DNA from: Cloeon dipterum
Taxonomy: Eukaryota > Arthropoda > Insecta > Ephemeroptera > Baetidae
Direction: 5' to 3'
Assembly: GCF_949628265.1 (NCBI RefSeq)
Contig: NC_088786.1
Span: 930,001-994,000, forward strand
Length of the DNA: 64,000 nucleotides
Below the pieces are notes generated by a model. The model saw nothing but the letters and a program-made list of their open reading frames with translations. It searched no databases and was not told the origin of the DNA. This document shows positions 24,698 to 52,715 of the stretch, one piece after another. Every line of letters starts with the position of its first letter. The stretch's first letter is position 1. The translations under genes were made by a program, and so were the position numbers.

Positions 24698-25183
24698 TTT
24701 ATAAGAGTACAAAAATAGCTACAAAACATCATTATAGAAGTCGATTACAAAAAGTGTAGCTTTCTACCTAGGATAAAAATAGTGTTTTATCCATAAAAAA
24801 ACTAGCAACATCACTGTGTGTAGTTGTCATCTGACCTCAAAGTTTTGCGTAGCTAATTGCATACTAATATCCACATCGTATTAAAACTAAAAATAAAATT
24901 ATTATCAACTAGAATAAAATTATGAAGTATGAAAGGGGAAAGAATGAAATGACTATATAACATTTACTCTTGGTTTAAGCACTACTCGCAGCAATTAATT
25001 ATTTAGGAAAACGTTATTGTGATACAATACATTATAGATAATAAGCAGCTGATTTTCGCTATTGCAGAAGAGAAGAGAGCTCTAGGTGGATTGCCGGTTT
25101 AAAATCAAAGTAATAACAATAATAATTGGTCTCCTTGAAGATTGTTTGACTTTTTTTAAATTAAAAACATTCTGGGGTCTGGC

Positions 25184-41094
<15,911 letters not shown>

Positions 41095-41420
41095 GTTGTC
41101 TGCTGAAGTGGCGGAGGCGACGATGAGTTGCGAGCGAGCGTCGGACGGTGAGTGGAGTGACGGACGGAGACGCTGCTGCTGCTGGAGTGGCTCTTGCGTT
41201 CGTCGGGGCGGAAGTCGCGGCCAGGGAGGGGGTCCGACACCGACACCGTCGCCGCCGAAGCCACCGCCGCTGCACTACTTGCACAGATAGCTCCTCTCGC
41301 CCGCCGTCCTTATTAAATACAAACTGCACTCGTGCGCGAATCTGAAACAATAATTATTATTGCGATAATTAGTTTTCTCTCGTTATCATATACCTGGTGA
41401 TGGCCGCTGACAAAGAGATA
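41095..41420 (-). promoter_or_regulatory. Beta-tubulin 5' UTR and probable promoter
   Basis: The stretch next to the start codon (41100-41300) is GC-rich on the minus strand and ATG-poor, typical of a 5' UTR. At 41319-41311 the minus strand reads TATTTAATA, a TATA-like element that would place transcription start near 41285. Alternatively TATTGTTTCAG at about 41344 could be a splice acceptor for a further upstream noncoding exon. The two readings cannot be separated here. Confidence 0.35.
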
Positions 41421-44139
41421 AGATTAAATTATTATTAATATATTTTTGACCAGCCATTAGAGGTTTCAAAAAATAAAACAGAAATTAGTACTATTTTTCT
41501 TTAAATATACTTCTAAGTAAGGCTTCATGAGAACTATAAATACTTGTAATGTGTCGCAGGAGGGGTGACAATTATATAGAATTCGTCAAATTCTGTTTTA
41601 TTGTTGGTCAAAAGTGCTCAGCAACAGCAACCGCGATCACAGTCAATTACTTTCAACGACGGCTGATAACATGATAAATTTAATGATTCTCTAGCTGTTG
41701 ATTGCTGCTGTGCAGATTTTTTGCAAATTTAAGTAGTACCCACTTGAATGAGGCCTTGCAAGTGGGGACCAAAACAGTTGCTGCGTCCATTGTATGAGAA
41801 CACACACGTGATTTAATTTATATACATACAATTTTGCATTTTTACTGTAGCAAAAAAGTAGTTCATCGAGTTTATTGTTTATCTCTACAATCATGACCAA
41901 CGAACTGTTAAATTTCAGATTTACGTCAAATTTATCGGAAATTTAAATGATTTTTACGCATCATTTCGATCCCTCTCGTCGCGATTTATCCGAATTTTGA
42001 GGAAAATTCCGCAAATTGTGAAATAAATCGTGATTTTACAGTTTGGGGATAGTGCTTGATACTTTTGCTACATACTTTTGCAGGGTTCGCAAAAACCTGC
42101 ATTTTTCCGGAAAACCCACTGCAATTTTATTGCAAATTTGTGAATTTTTCCGCAACATTGCATTTTTATAGAAGATTAAAAATTCTCATGATTCTCAGGA
42201 ATTTTACATAAAAGAGACTAAAAATTTTAACGCGTCGTAATTTTTCAATTTTTTTACTCTTTTGTGACCTTTTCGGGGTTAAATTCGGAAAAATATGGAA
42301 AAGCCCAAAGAAAATGTTTTCCAGCGCGTTTTTGCGCAAAAACAATTGGTGCATTTTTGCGCATTGCAAAATTGGCGAGAACCCTGTACTTTTGAGCCGA
42401 TTTTCCCAAAAAAATAATAAATATACAAAAATAAACAACTATTTATGAAAAGTTTGGCGTTTTTCCCAATTTTTAGATGCAATATTTAAAGAATTTTACA
42501 CAAAATTTCTGTATAGGTTATTGGTAGCAAGGATTTCCTGGGGTTTTCAATATCAATCTCTCTAGTGTAGATTTAAGGCAGCGGCTGACAATATTTTTAA
42601 CGTGAAGTTTGATATAGTGCTGAACGCGGTAGACATTTTTTTCGTCCTGCACTTTTTAATTTTTGACCCTTTTTCCCCGACGGCTGGCTGGCTGAGACCT
42701 CTACTCATGTTTGTGCTACTACATATTTTTAACTGAATTGGAAATAATATTCATAAATAAACGAGAGAACGAGTTAGTCAGTTTCCTTTCTGTAATAAAA
42801 GGAAGTAATAAAACCTGCCGCTTTGCTTTGGTAACTTATATCGTCGCTTGTTGACGAAAGGACAAGGAAAATGATCTGAAAATCATGGTTATTTCAAAAA
42901 GAAGGGAGTCGTCACGGTGAAATAATTGTTTCTCGGGAGCGGAAGCAGGGATAATTACTATTAGCATTTTATTTGGAGCCAACAGAATGTGTCTGTCTGT
43001 CTGTCTGCAGAGGAACATCGTAATTTGGCTGTAAATTCAACACGAGAGCTCTTTTCCTTTCAACTTATGAAAAACGAAGTAATAAGGTACAAGTGCACAA
43101 TTTATGTGCAAAATGTACAACGCGCGAGAGAAAACTACAGTTTGAATTTGTGTCATTAAATTCATTTTTTGTGCTACAAAGAAAGCCCTATATCTCCCGT
43201 TATGTAACTAAATGACCCTATTTACATAAGGAGAATTACTGATTTCCTAATTAAAGCATAACATTAAAACCAAAATAGAGCTGTCAATTGGTATGCATTA
43301 ATATTAATGAGACTCATTTTCCTTTAAGAGACAACATTCAAACGATTGAGCGCACTGCTACATCAGAGCTTGAAATTTTAATTTAAAACTGGTAAAAAAT
43401 CAATCAAAATTACAAATATCCATCCATCACAATCTCATAATTTTATTTTTGAAGCAAACAGAGTAATTATTATAACCACAAATATATTTATGCACGTTTA
43501 AACTTAAAATTATTAGAAATTAAAAATAAAACAGGTGCGCAGAGAAACTTCAACTTCAGTAATTATGTAATTGTTAAATCTAGATATATCTAGAAATCCA
43601 TTTTATTATCTTCTTTAAAATAGAAAAAGAAAACTAAAATAAATGGACCATTGGATTCCAGTAAATATGTATGGTTTAATAAATATTTTAATGCGGTTTT
43701 AATTATTTAATAAATTTGGTCGATTTTTCATTCTGATTCCTCCTTGATCCAATAGCGCCAATAGTAAACGGACAGAGAGAGCAACTTAAGAGCCAACTTA
43801 ACTTAAATCAGGTAATTTCTTGAGTCATGAGAGGGAAAATAAATCCACCGAAAGGGGAAGATGGGAAGATTTAAGAATTTCCGCGCGGATCCCGCTCACC
43901 GCTCACTCTCTGTATTGAGAAGAAAATTTATTTACGTGTTTATTTACGACCGACGGACTCCAAGTGCCATCTTACGGCGAAATGAGAAAACTTCTGCTGG
44001 TGGCAGCCCTGTAAGTACTATAAACAAATTAAAACAACACCAACCAAACCAAAAGCACAAGCGCCGGCGTAAGAAACTCACGTTCCCGGTTCTCGGGGCA
44101 CAAAGATCAAAGAAAAGGAACAGATAGAACCAGAGAAGA
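41421..44139. other. Intergenic region between beta-tubulin and CCNDBP1
   Basis: AT-rich, with a repeat fragment at about 41900-42110 (CGTGATTTTACAG family), a possible tandem of GCATTTTT/GCGCAAAA phrases at 42080-42390, a fragment at about 42560-42700 of the repeat seen in the kelch intron, and a GTCT run (42991-43005). The last few hundred bases probably hold the CCNDBP1 promoter and 5' UTR. An 88-codon basic open frame at 43861 lacks family motifs, and I do not call it. Confidence 0.6.
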
Positions 44140-46060
44140 ATGGCGGACGGTGGGCAGACTCTGCCCGGCGTTTTTCAAGCCATGTTAGATCATTTACAAT
44201 TTATTTACGAGAAGTTTAAAGGTGAGAGACAAATTAGATTCTGTTTCCCTGTCAAAACTATACTATCATTTTTCGATTTCAGAAAATAAGGGTGAAACAG
44301 TACCCCAGGGTTTCACGTTGGAAGAGTTCTGGACTAAATTAAGTAGGTTTTTTCGTCAGCTTGAAAGTGCGAGTGATTATAATTTGTATTTGTAGACGAT
44401 GGCGTCAAACTGTTATCGCACGAGACGACCAAGACGAGCTTGGCCTTCTCAAAGCCACCTTTGCCCAACATCATGGAAACACAGAGCATCATCACAGCCC
44501 TGGACGCGGCCTGCATGAATTTAGCCACCGTAGCAGCTAGCTTACCCGCAGAAAGAGGAGCAGTTTTATTTTCAGAAGTGCAAAACTCGATATTAGCCAT
44601 TTTCAAAGCGCTCGTGCCTGTGATAATATCCCTCCGAGACAAATGTGACAAAGGGTGCGTGTTTAAAATTGTAGCAATTTATTATTAGTGTCAAATTTTA
44701 ATTTTAATTGGTGAACAGGGCCGAAGAGAGACTAATAATGACTGGCGCACTTTGGGAAGCTTGCGAGCAAGTCGCTTCGTTGCCGAAAAACAACCTGCAA
44801 GCTGTCAATAAACAGATGCAGAAAGACGAGCTTGTCGTGATGGACGCACTTCTTGAAGTCGAAGAGGTAATTTATTTTTTAAATCAAAGATAAACGACAA
44901 TAATATTACTCAATTAACTGGAATGCTAGTGAAATGTCCGATTTTGCGTGTCGTATTTTTTTGTGCCTGATTTTTGAGTGGCAAAGTGTCTGCAGGAACT
45001 GAGGCGAGCCGGACACGGCGAGTGCCAGGACGCAGGCATCCTAGACGCGGGCATCGGGCTGGTGAAGACTGCGAGGGCCGTGGCCAGGCGAATCGCCTTC
45101 ACCGTCCGCTTTAACGGAGAGTGCAGCACGCCAGAACATGTCCACCAGCTGGACATGATGGCGGCGCACATGGCTCGAATCAGCCCTGCGGTTGACGATT
45201 TTGTGACCAACCTGTACCCGCCAGTAGACAAACAAGCAGCCTCTCAGACGGTAGAGTCTTTTAAATCGGGCTACTTTTAATCTTTTCCGTGTTAAAACGA
45301 GTTTTCGTTAGCGGCTCTGTGACAAAATTACTGATGCGCATGAGTTGATCCAAAACACGACCTCGGGAAATACAACAACCGGGAATTGCGCTCGGAAAGA
45401 GTTCCTTTTTGTCTGGGAAGAAAGCTACAGCTGGAGGAGGCGACAGTGGAGACACCTGCTCATACCCAGCAGGAGCAGTGAAGCTCACACTCTTGGTTTC
45501 TCCCCTCCACTCCCTCCTGCTCTCAGCCAATGAGATGGCGAGATTTAGTCACGTGACTGCTCGAACTGCGTGTACTCTTGCTGGGTATGAGCAGATGATG
45601 TCGCCTGCTCCAGCTGTAGCTTTCTTCCCAAACACTTCAAACGCCAATTTCTCGCTTGTATTTTATTCCCGCGGTCATGGTTTCGACTTATGTTGTAGAT
45701 CAACTTAATTTGACACTAATTGGGTTCAGTAATTTTGACACAGAGCCGCCAACGAAAACTCATTTAACATGAGAAGAGATAGGGACGTGGATCTGCGCCA
45801 AGAATTTCCATGTCAATTGCTTTAAGAGACCAACTGTAATTTTTAATCCATTAAATGAATTGTAGGCAAGTGCCCTCTTCCACTGCCTACAGTCCAACCT
45901 TCTGCTGATCAGGTCGAGTCACTGCGCCGGAGAAGGTGGCGAACTGGTTGCTCAGTGGGTCAACTTCTTGCTCGGCGCGTCCAACCACAATGCCGGCAAA
46001 GTGCTGGCCGTTGCAGCTGGACAGGTCGTCCCCCCCTCGAACCCCCCAACAGCCTCCTAA
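44140..46060 (+). CDS. CCNDBP1: Cyclin-D1-binding protein 1 homologue (CCNDBP1/GCIP)
   Basis: Six exons: 44140-44221, 44283-44342, 44396-44654, 44719-44866, 44996-45250 and 45866-46060, all GT-AG with agreeing phases, 332 residues. Features shared with CCNDBP1 are FW.KLN near residue 45, FSKPPLPNIMETQ (human has FSQLPLPSPQETQ), LWEACEQVASLPKNN (human VWVACQQMPQIPRDN) and, near the C-terminus, QLDMMAAHMARISPAVDDF then LYPPV, matching the human QLDDI..ISDEISPSVDDLALSIYPP. The protein is all-helical. In mammals it binds cyclin D1 and helix-loop-helix factors and restrains proliferation, lacking a basic DNA-binding region. The acidic middle segment of the human protein is much shorter here. Intron 5 carries a 478 bp fold-back element. 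The start is the ATG before ADGGQTLPG, in context AGAATGG. Overall similarity is moderate but the motif order is convincing. Confidence 0.85.
45291..45768. repeat. 478 bp fold-back MITE in CCNDBP1 intron 5
   Basis: The left end GTTAAAACGAGTTTTCGTTA, then GCGGCTCTGTGACAAAATTA, faces the right end TAATTTTGACACAGAGCCGC, then CAACGAAAACTCATTTAAC. The inverted ends run at least 44 bp with few mismatches, and inner segments are also mirrored: GCTGGGTATGAGCAG near 45580 against CTGCTCATACCCAGCAGG near 45456, and AAGCTACAGCTGGAG against TCCAGCTGTAGCTTTCTTCC. It fills most of the 615 bp intron. No coding sequence is seen. No other copy was found in this window. Confidence 0.85.
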
Positions 46061-46848
46061 GTGACTAGATGGACACAAGTACATTTTCCTATAAGATACG
46101 ATCTCCCCCATTCGAGTGACAGATGAACTTTGTATTTTTTGTGCGATGTGAGTGTTCTAAACTATTTCCACTAATGCATTTATGGAATAAATTAATATCA
46201 TATCAAATCTGTTATTCTGGTATTTTTATACCGCTCCCTTTGATCAATGTTATTTAATATAAGGGCTTGGTTTGATTCACAAAAATCAGTAAAGCCATAA
46301 AATAAATAAAGTTTGAACTTTAATTTGAATCGCAGTAGACATGTCGGCAAAAAATGTATGGATTTTCGTCTCTACAACAATAGACTAGAAAACCGTTTGA
46401 GAAATAATTCGAGGCGGAAGTGCAATATAAACGTAAAAATATGTTGGCGCCATCTATTGGTGGCTTCAAACACAAGAGCTTTCGCCAAAATGGTTATAAT
46501 TATTTTGAATTCTTTGACAGGCAGAAGGTGGTGTTCGTGTTCGGTAAGGAGTACCAAGGAATTTCAACTAATCACGAGTTTACTTCCTAATTCAGGATTA
46601 TTTTCTCAAATAATTTTATAAATATATTGTTTAAAAAATATTCTGCAGTATCTGAAATCAAAAAATATGTATTTTTAATATGAAGTTCCTCCTAGATTCT
46701 TTTACTCTTTAAGAAACTTACCTTGTGAAAGAAGATGCCTGATTATGCCGAACACGCCCACCCATATGATTGAGGCAAACAAAGACAAAGTTGTACATAT
46801 CAAGTCTCGTTGTGCTCTGACGCCTGTCTTTGTTGACTTGCAAAAATT
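46061..46848. other. CCNDBP1 3' UTR to PITHD1 start
   Basis: AATAAA at 46186-46191 is the likely CCNDBP1 poly(A) signal, about 125 bases after its stop. A degraded arm of the fold-back family (GGCGCCATCTATTGGTGGC) is at about 46445-46470. The last 150 bases should contain the PITHD1 promoter and 5' UTR. No gene is seen. Confidence 0.6.
46186..46191 (+). terminator. Poly(A) signal of CCNDBP1
   Basis: AATAAA on the plus strand about 125 bases after the CCNDBP1 stop codon, in AT-rich sequence. Confidence 0.5.
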
Positions 46849-47746
46849 ATGTCGGATCACAGGCATGGGCACAGTTGCGAGGGTGAGCACCAGCATGATG
46901 AATCCCCGGAAATGGGGGTGCAGTACAGTCTGTACACCAAAATAGACAAGGAAAATTTGGAATGTCTGAACGAGGAGACGGAAAACAGTGGCAAAGATGT
47001 ATTCAAGCCCTGGGAGCAAAGACTGAATTTTGAGAAGGTGAGATGATGATACATATATGCATAGATATATACACAATTTCCGCCATGATCATTATTTTTT
47101 TAATTTTAATGTTTGTTTACAGTTTGTTGAGAGCGATTGTGATGAAGAACTGCTATTCAATATTCCGTAAGATTATTTGTAGATATTTCCACGAAAACTT
47201 CAAATTCAATTAAAATGATCTCTTCAGGTTTACCGGCAACATTAAACTAAAAGGAATTATTGTTGTTGGCGCTAATGACGACTCTCACCCGTCCAAAATG
47301 AAACTGTAAGAATAAAAGCTAATGGCAGAGAAGTGCTGATAAACATAACGATGATTCGCAGTTTCAAGAATAGACCGAAAATGACTTTTGATGATGTCGG
47401 CGTCAAAGTAGACCAGGAGTTTGATATGCAGAGAGACCCGACAGGGCGTCTAGAGTACTCTCCAAAGTAATAAAACATGATAGTAGTGTGCTCTTCTTTG
47501 TCAACTCATTTTTACGCTTTTAAATTCAGGGTTGTGACCTTTTCTTCTGTGCACCACTTGAGTATTTACTTCCCAAAGAACTTCAGCGATGGAGAGGAAT
47601 CGACTAGAATTTATTACATCGGTCTGAAAGGAGAATTTAGCGAGGCTCACAGACATGGAGTGACAATCTGCAATTACGAAGCCTGGGCCAGTCCTTCTGA
47701 CCATAAAGTGGATCAGGGTGACACAGTTTCCAAGATGATTCAGTGA
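46849..47746 (+). CDS. PITHD1: PITH domain-containing protein 1 (PITHD1)
   Basis: Five exons: 46849-47037, 47123-47166, 47228-47305, 47362-47466 and 47530-47746, with GT-AG junctions and agreeing phases, 210 residues, close to the human length (211). It begins with a histidine-rich MSDHRHGHSCEGEHQH, as PITHD1 does (human MSHGHSHGG). The PITH domain follows from about residue 25 to the end: FKPWEQR, FVESDCDEELLFNIPFTGN, KLKGIIVVGANDDSHPSKM, YYIGLKGEFSE and VTICNYEA. PITH domains, also found in TXNL1, dock to the proteasome lid; mammalian PITHD1 is reported to affect transcription in blood cells and proteasome function in sperm. The ATG at 46849 is chosen because it starts the His-rich leader. 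The AATAAA at 47754-47759 comes 8 bases after the stop, so the 3' UTR is very short. It is tandem with CCNDBP1. Confidence 0.95.
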
Positions 47747-49263
47747 TTTTTCTAATAAATTGCCTTGAATGACTCACATTATGGCTCAAAATTTGATTTT
47801 ACTTTCAAGAAAGTAAATTAATCAACTATAAACCACGCTTTAGGTTATGTGGGCAGCCGCCCTGAATTTAGGCCAGCCAGCTGCTGGTGAAAGGGTAAAT
47901 TGAATTGAGTTTATTTTTCTTTCAGCATGGTAATGCATCAAGTGAAGATCTTCTCACATAATAATTAAAAAATGCAGGAGATAAAAATATCTTCAGTTAA
48001 ATATTGAAAGCCGCCGGTGAAAATGGCTAGCCCATACCGGGCAAAAAAGATTTGGCTAAGCCGGTTCAGCCAGCCGCCGCCTTAAATCTTGCGGCTGAGA
48101 CCTCTAAATAAATAAGGCAAATAAATTGAAATACAGATTTTTCAACTTCTCTTGCATTGAGATTTTAGATTGTTTTCAAATCAGTGCCTTCTCGTCGATT
48201 TTCCTAATTTTTTCGTATGTTGCGGTCCTGTAGGAATGTTATAATAATCGAGTTGAATAACAGTTTTTAAATAAACTTCGAATTTAAAAAAAAGGTAGCC
48301 TGCTAGGAGTCATCCCTGAGGTCAGACAAGAATTCTAACCCTTGCGTCAGGGTAGTTCCAGCATATTATATATTAGAAAAGTCTTTTAAAAGGCGACAAC
48401 AATATTTTTTCAAACATAATTTAATTTCCGTTGCTTCTGGTTAGGGAACGTACGTTTTTGCAGTTTAAATTGCTTCGGGGGTTGGGAGGGAAAGCACCCT
48501 CTAAAGCCTTCAGCTTGTTAAAAGGGGTTGAGATGAGTCTTGGCGGGAAGATTTTGCAATGCTAGTGGTTAGAACCCTAGATATGTGGAGTTCCTAATAT
48601 TTTAAAAACACTAAAAAGTCGAAAATTGTATTTTTTAGTTTTTTAGTGATTTGTTTTTAAAACAAAAAAGAACACGACTGAAATTTTCACACGAGTTTCC
48701 ATGTAACATAATATGACATTTTCAAAATCCTAAGCTTACTTTCTAAAATTTAAATTAAAACATAACTTGACCTTGGCCATCGAATTTAGTATTAGTTCGG
48801 TCAGGCTCGGCGAAAGAAATAGGTGGCACAGCTTTAAAATTGCACCACGGGGAGACGATCATATAATGTGATGTTTTTTAAAGTTATTTCCAAAATTGTC
48901 GCATAAAATGAATGAAGTATTTAATTCGTATATTTTACACCACAATCTTTTAACGCTTCCTCGAAGCGACGCAGCATCCAGGATCCAGGGTCTATAGGAG
49001 AGCTTTTCTTCTGCTTCCTGTCCTGCCGGCCGCCGTTGTTGTCGTTGATAGCGAGGCGCGCGCGCGCGCCGCAGCGCAGCGCAGGCATCGACTGGCCGTG
49101 CGAGTGAGCCGCCGAGAGCGGGCGGCGGAGCGGAGTCAGTGTTGCAGCGCACAGCGAGCGAAACGTATCTCTCTGTGGGTCAGTGGGAGCAATCCGATGT
49201 GAACGCCGGCCGACTGCATCGGCAATTTGGCATCGCACAGCTGCGCGTCGACTCGAGCTCCCG
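47747..49263. other. PITHD1 3' end to Spire 5' UTR
   Basis: It begins with the PITHD1 poly(A) signal (47754-47759). Repeat fragments follow: a GCCGCC/TTAAATCTTGCGG fragment (about 47840-48110) related to the ones at 15700 and 42600, the inverted 'CAGGGT' family (about 48300-48365) and the 'AGGGGAGGTC' family (about 48450-48740). From about 49020 the sequence is very GC- and CpG-rich, with an alternating CG run (49057-49070), and forms the Spire promoter and 5' UTR. Confidence 0.6.
49131..49170 (+). promoter_or_regulatory. Possible Spire core promoter (initiator, weak DPE)
   Basis: TCAGTG with its A at 49138 resembles the arthropod initiator (TCAKTY). At +28 to +32 from that A the sequence is GTATC, four of five matches to the DPE consensus RGWYV. 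It lies in a CpG-rich stretch without a TATA box, about 125 bases before the Spire start codon. The match is suggestive only. Confidence 0.3.
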
Positions 49264-49534
49264 ATGGCGGCCGACGTGGCGGTGGACCAGCCGTCCCTCA
49301 GCCTGGACGCCAGCGGCTGCGTGTCCCTGCAGGACATTCTGCTCGCGTTCAACGCGCCCATCAGCGAGGAACACGCGTGGGCCCTGTGCTTCGAGTGTGT
49401 CAAATGCTTCCAGAACGCGCTGCACGAACACGGAAAGTGTCTGATCGTGTCCGATCCTCAGCACATCGTGCTGCACAAGGATGGACAGGTGCACGTCCGC
49501 ACCGTCCTGCCCGGCGACAAGGCGCAGGGCAATG
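49264..49534 (+). CDS. spir: Spire, first coding exon with KIND domain (partial)
   Basis: The 271-base exon starts at ATG (MAADVAVDQPSLSLDASGC) and ends at the donor G|GTGAGT in phase 1. VSLQDILLAFNAPISEEHAW followed by ALCFECVKCFQNA and, later, IVLHKDGQVHVRTV match the start of the KIND domain of Spire (human [20 protein letters not shown]). Spire proteins nucleate actin filaments; the KIND domain recruits the formin partner (Cappuccino / formin-2), and WH2 repeats further on bind actin monomers. Only the first 90 codons are here; the rest of the KIND domain and the WH2 and FYVE-like regions lie beyond the window. An in-frame extension upstream has no ATG, so 49264 is chosen. KNDC1 also has KIND domains, but the fit and the domain's position right at the N-terminus favour Spire. 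Confidence 0.82.
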
Positions 49535-51690
49535 GTGAGTGCTTTTTTATATTATATCTCGTAGTTGAAAATCGAAAAGTCAGTCGGTCGCGTTCCGCCG
49601 GAAAATCAATAACGCAGACGTGAACGAACCCCGAGCACATTTGATTGACTGCACGCGCCGGGCGCTCTGGAAAACTGAAATTCGCAAACGCGGCGCTTTT
49701 CGAGAAATCAATGACGCTCTTGACTCGGGGAAGAGGCCGCTCAAGTGCCAAAACACGATCTGAAAACCCATTTGTTGATTATTTACCTAGATATATTAGC
49801 GAAAACCCCGGGTCGCAGTAGCCAAAATTTTCATTTTAAGAATTATTTGGTTTAATTTAAAAGTTAAAATGTGCGTTGAAATCCTCTCATCAAAAGCCCG
49901 ACCGAATCATCACCTAGTTTGAGCTCATCGGTCAATGTCAAAGATCTCTAAGGATCATTTTCAAAAATTTCGGGTGGATTTTTGGATTTTGAAAACCAGC
50001 ACCACGCTTTAAAAATCCGAAACACCCCTCAAAAGTGGTCTCAGGATACGTGCGAACTTTCATAAAAATTTCAAGGTTGTGTTTGGCTTTGTTTTAAAGA
50101 AACTGATTTTTAAATCTGGAAAAACCCAATTTTTCGATTTTCGCAAATATTATGAGCGCTAAATATCGGGTTCTATGGGTCAGAAATTGAAAAACTGCAC
50201 CCCGTTTCACTTGGCTGGACTTCTCCTGGTGAGTTTTTTAACCCCCAACCCCCCTTAATCAAAAAATGATTTTTTTTATTCATTTAAATCTGGAATTTGA
50301 AAATTTGACGCTTCTATTTTGAACAGTAGGATGCATTCAGTCCTAGTTAGCATGTGGAGTGAATTGCGCAGGAGACGATTGAGAGCGTAAATATGCAAAA
50401 ATTGAAACAAAGCAAGAAGGAAGTGTGAAAGAGTGAAAATCACGCCGCGCGGAAAATGATCTACTTGTTGTACCTTTTGTTCGCTGTTGTGAGCGTGCTG
50501 TTTATTTTTAAATAAAGTTAGTTGTGTGCATTTCACCCTATAGGTGCTCCAGAAAATGGCAATATGGTGTGCAGACCGGCCGGAGACGGCGCACTCCTTT
50601 CGCCAGCAACCCTTCCGCCCGCCACCCCCGCTACGTTCTGAATCATCAACTCGCTCTTTATCGTATATGGTCTAGAACGCAAATAGAAAGCCGCACTGAC
50701 TGATAACAAAGAAATCATGAGGATGGAAAATGATAATCGTTAGTGTCACCAATTTTTGACCAAATTATTTTCTTGAGGTTATTTTTTTAAAACAAAAATA
50801 ATTATTGAGTCGAAAAAGTCTGAATTTATTAGGTGACGTACAAAACAAGAATTATTTCCCATGAAAATATCTTCAGAAATAACAACACAGCTTTGCAAGA
50901 AACAAAATGCACAATCATTCTGCCGGAACTGTTACCAAATATCACAGTACCAAACATTTCCACGCCGCTTAACCTCATGTCTTTGCGTAAAAAGTGCTGG
51001 AAACCAAGGCCGTTTTTTGTCTCCGCAAACGCACAATTCACTCTGCTGGCGTTGGCGGTGATTACACAGAAATTGTCCATATTTATCAGCGCAAAGGAGC
51101 AAACACAGTGTTGCAGCAGCCTCGCTCGCGTTTCAATCAAACAGACAAGCGAGGCCTAACGCATCGAATCAGAAGTTTTGCATAATTATCGGTGCCGGCG
51201 CCGTCGTGGGAGTGATATTTTTTATTTAAAGCTCACCGACGACTCCTCTGCGCGGTTATTTACGAGCACAGTTAGTTACTCTATGGAAACGAGACAAACG
51301 TGTCCATTCATCAAAAGCGCACCCACGCCACTATACTCCGATTTTGGACCCTCAAACGTACAATTCCAATTCCATGCTGCGAAAATATGTGTTCAATTGT
51401 CTAGTCACGTGAAAGATTTACGAGTTTCGAAAATTATAGCGGGCTTCATCGGTGTCGTAAAATATATATTTTAAAATTGTTTGTTGCATTCCCACGGTCA
51501 GCGACAAAATAAATAAATAAATAATTTCCGGAGAGCCGCTCGTAAAGAATCGAATCCGCCGATGAAATGCAGGCTGGCAAATTTGCACAAGGGTATCATT
51601 TGCCTGCGAAGTCGGCTGGAATCGATTGCTTAAGGTAATTAATATTCATTTGAAAAGCGTCGTGCTCTTAAAAGCAGCACTAGTTGCGCC

Positions 51691-51890
51691 GAGCGAGCGA
51701 GCGAGCGAGCAGCCCAGCCAGCGACCGCCGATGATGATTTTAATTGCAGAACCTGTTCTATCCGCGCTCTTGCTTAAACGATACACTTTGCATTTTTTGC
51801 TCTGGATAATGTGCCGGCCAGCCAGCCAGCCAGCGACGGCGGCATCCTGAAATGCTTCACTTTTGACGATATAGCCGGCCGGCCGGCCGG
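51691..51890. repeat. GAGC, CCAG and GGCC short tandem runs
   Basis: Three tetranucleotide runs within 200 bases: GAGC (51691-51710), CCAG (51811-51832) and GGCC (51874-51890). They are surrounded by unrelated sequence in the first intron of Spire. Confidence 0.7.
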
Positions 51891-52433
51891 TGCTCGAAGA
51901 ATGCAAAATACGCCTGAGCGTGCTGGAATCTGCTGCCGAGTTGGCAAAATCTCGCATGGGAACCCTGCCTGTCCTTGCATTGCTGGACACTTTTGATTCT
52001 CATGCACGTAGTCAACACATTTTTGTACGCCACTTCCTGCAATTCGAAATAATAAGTACAAGCGACGTGTTTTTATGTTTGGCGCGCACGTGTTTCCACG
52101 AATGGCACCGATTTTTACTTTTTAACTTGTTTTGAATATGTTAAAGTAAGGATTTACAGAAAATTTGTGAAATACTGTCTAAAAATTAGGAAAAGGGAAC
52201 ATTTCCAAGGCGTGTTTATATGTATTCAATTCATAATTTAGAGTGTTTCTCTTATTCAAAATTCGTGACGAGAGGGATCAATCAGGTAAAAATATAATTT
52301 ATCTTTTTGAGAAATTCGGCAATATCTGAAATTTAACTACTCCTAAATGCACACAATTCAAGATTACACATTATCAAAATAAATTACAAAAAGAAGTATC
52401 CAAACGATCTTACAAATTTTTTACGTATGTCAA

Positions 52434-52715
52434 CTATGCATAAACATCATAAATAATTTCATTTGATAAACAAACTTGTGCAGTGAACTCTTTATACCTA
52501 GGCCTTTTAAGCTCTACTGCAATGTGCAAAGACCAAAAGAAATTGTAGTTCAAATTTTTGGTAATTTTCTCCAAACTTTGCAGCGCTTGGTCATAATTCC
52601 TTTTCAGATTTTCGATTTCCATTCCTCTCATCTCGTCGAACGGTGTGTGACACTTTTTGTTGGGAAACTCTTTGTCGAGGAGTAAGTAAGGATTTCTCAA
52701 AAATTTATAGTGCAT
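52434..52715 (-). CDS. Possible small nested ORF, 93 residues, unrecognised
   Basis: An open frame from ATG at 52715 to a stop at 52434, in the first intron of Spire on the opposite strand. The protein (MHYKFLRNPYLLLDKEFPN..., then KRNYDQALQSLEKITKNLNY, ending NEIIYDVYA) has an amphipathic helical look with mixed charges and is less low-complexity than the other intronic frames. A good acceptor (TTTTTTTAG) lies directly before it, so it could be a terminal exon. I do not recognise a family. Its codons are AT-rich, unlike the recognised genes here, and I see no AATAAA close downstream. It could be a lineage-specific gene, a transposon remnant or chance. Confidence 0.2.
   Translation of the reverse strand: MHYKFLRNPYLLLDKEFPNKKCHTPFDEMRGMEIENLKRNYDQALQSLEKITKNLNYNFFWSLHIAVELKRPRYKEFTAQVCLSNEIIYDVYA

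Larger units (their letters stand above)
23524..25183. other. NF-YC upstream region and beta-tubulin 3' UTR
   Basis: Both neighbours read leftward. The NF-YC promoter should lie at about 23540-23750. At 23638-23653 two CCAAT boxes face each other (ATTGG and CCAAT, 6 bases between them). A fragment of the 'CAGGGT' repeat is at about 24005-24110. The first AATAAA on the minus strand after the beta-tubulin stop is at 24697-24692, so the tubulin 3' UTR is about 490 bases. No gene is seen in between. Confidence 0.6.

Noticed and set aside
43861-44127. 88-codon basic open frame upstream of CCNDBP1
   Set aside because: No family motif, arginine/lysine-rich by composition; it probably lies in the promoter or 5' UTR.
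49183-49263. N-terminal extension of Spire
   Set aside because: The frame is open but begins with GTG and has no ATG before 49264.
50829-51159. Overlapping ~100-codon frames on both strands in the Spire intron
   Set aside because: Both strands are open over the same span, with no splice context or recognisable domain; consistent with chance.
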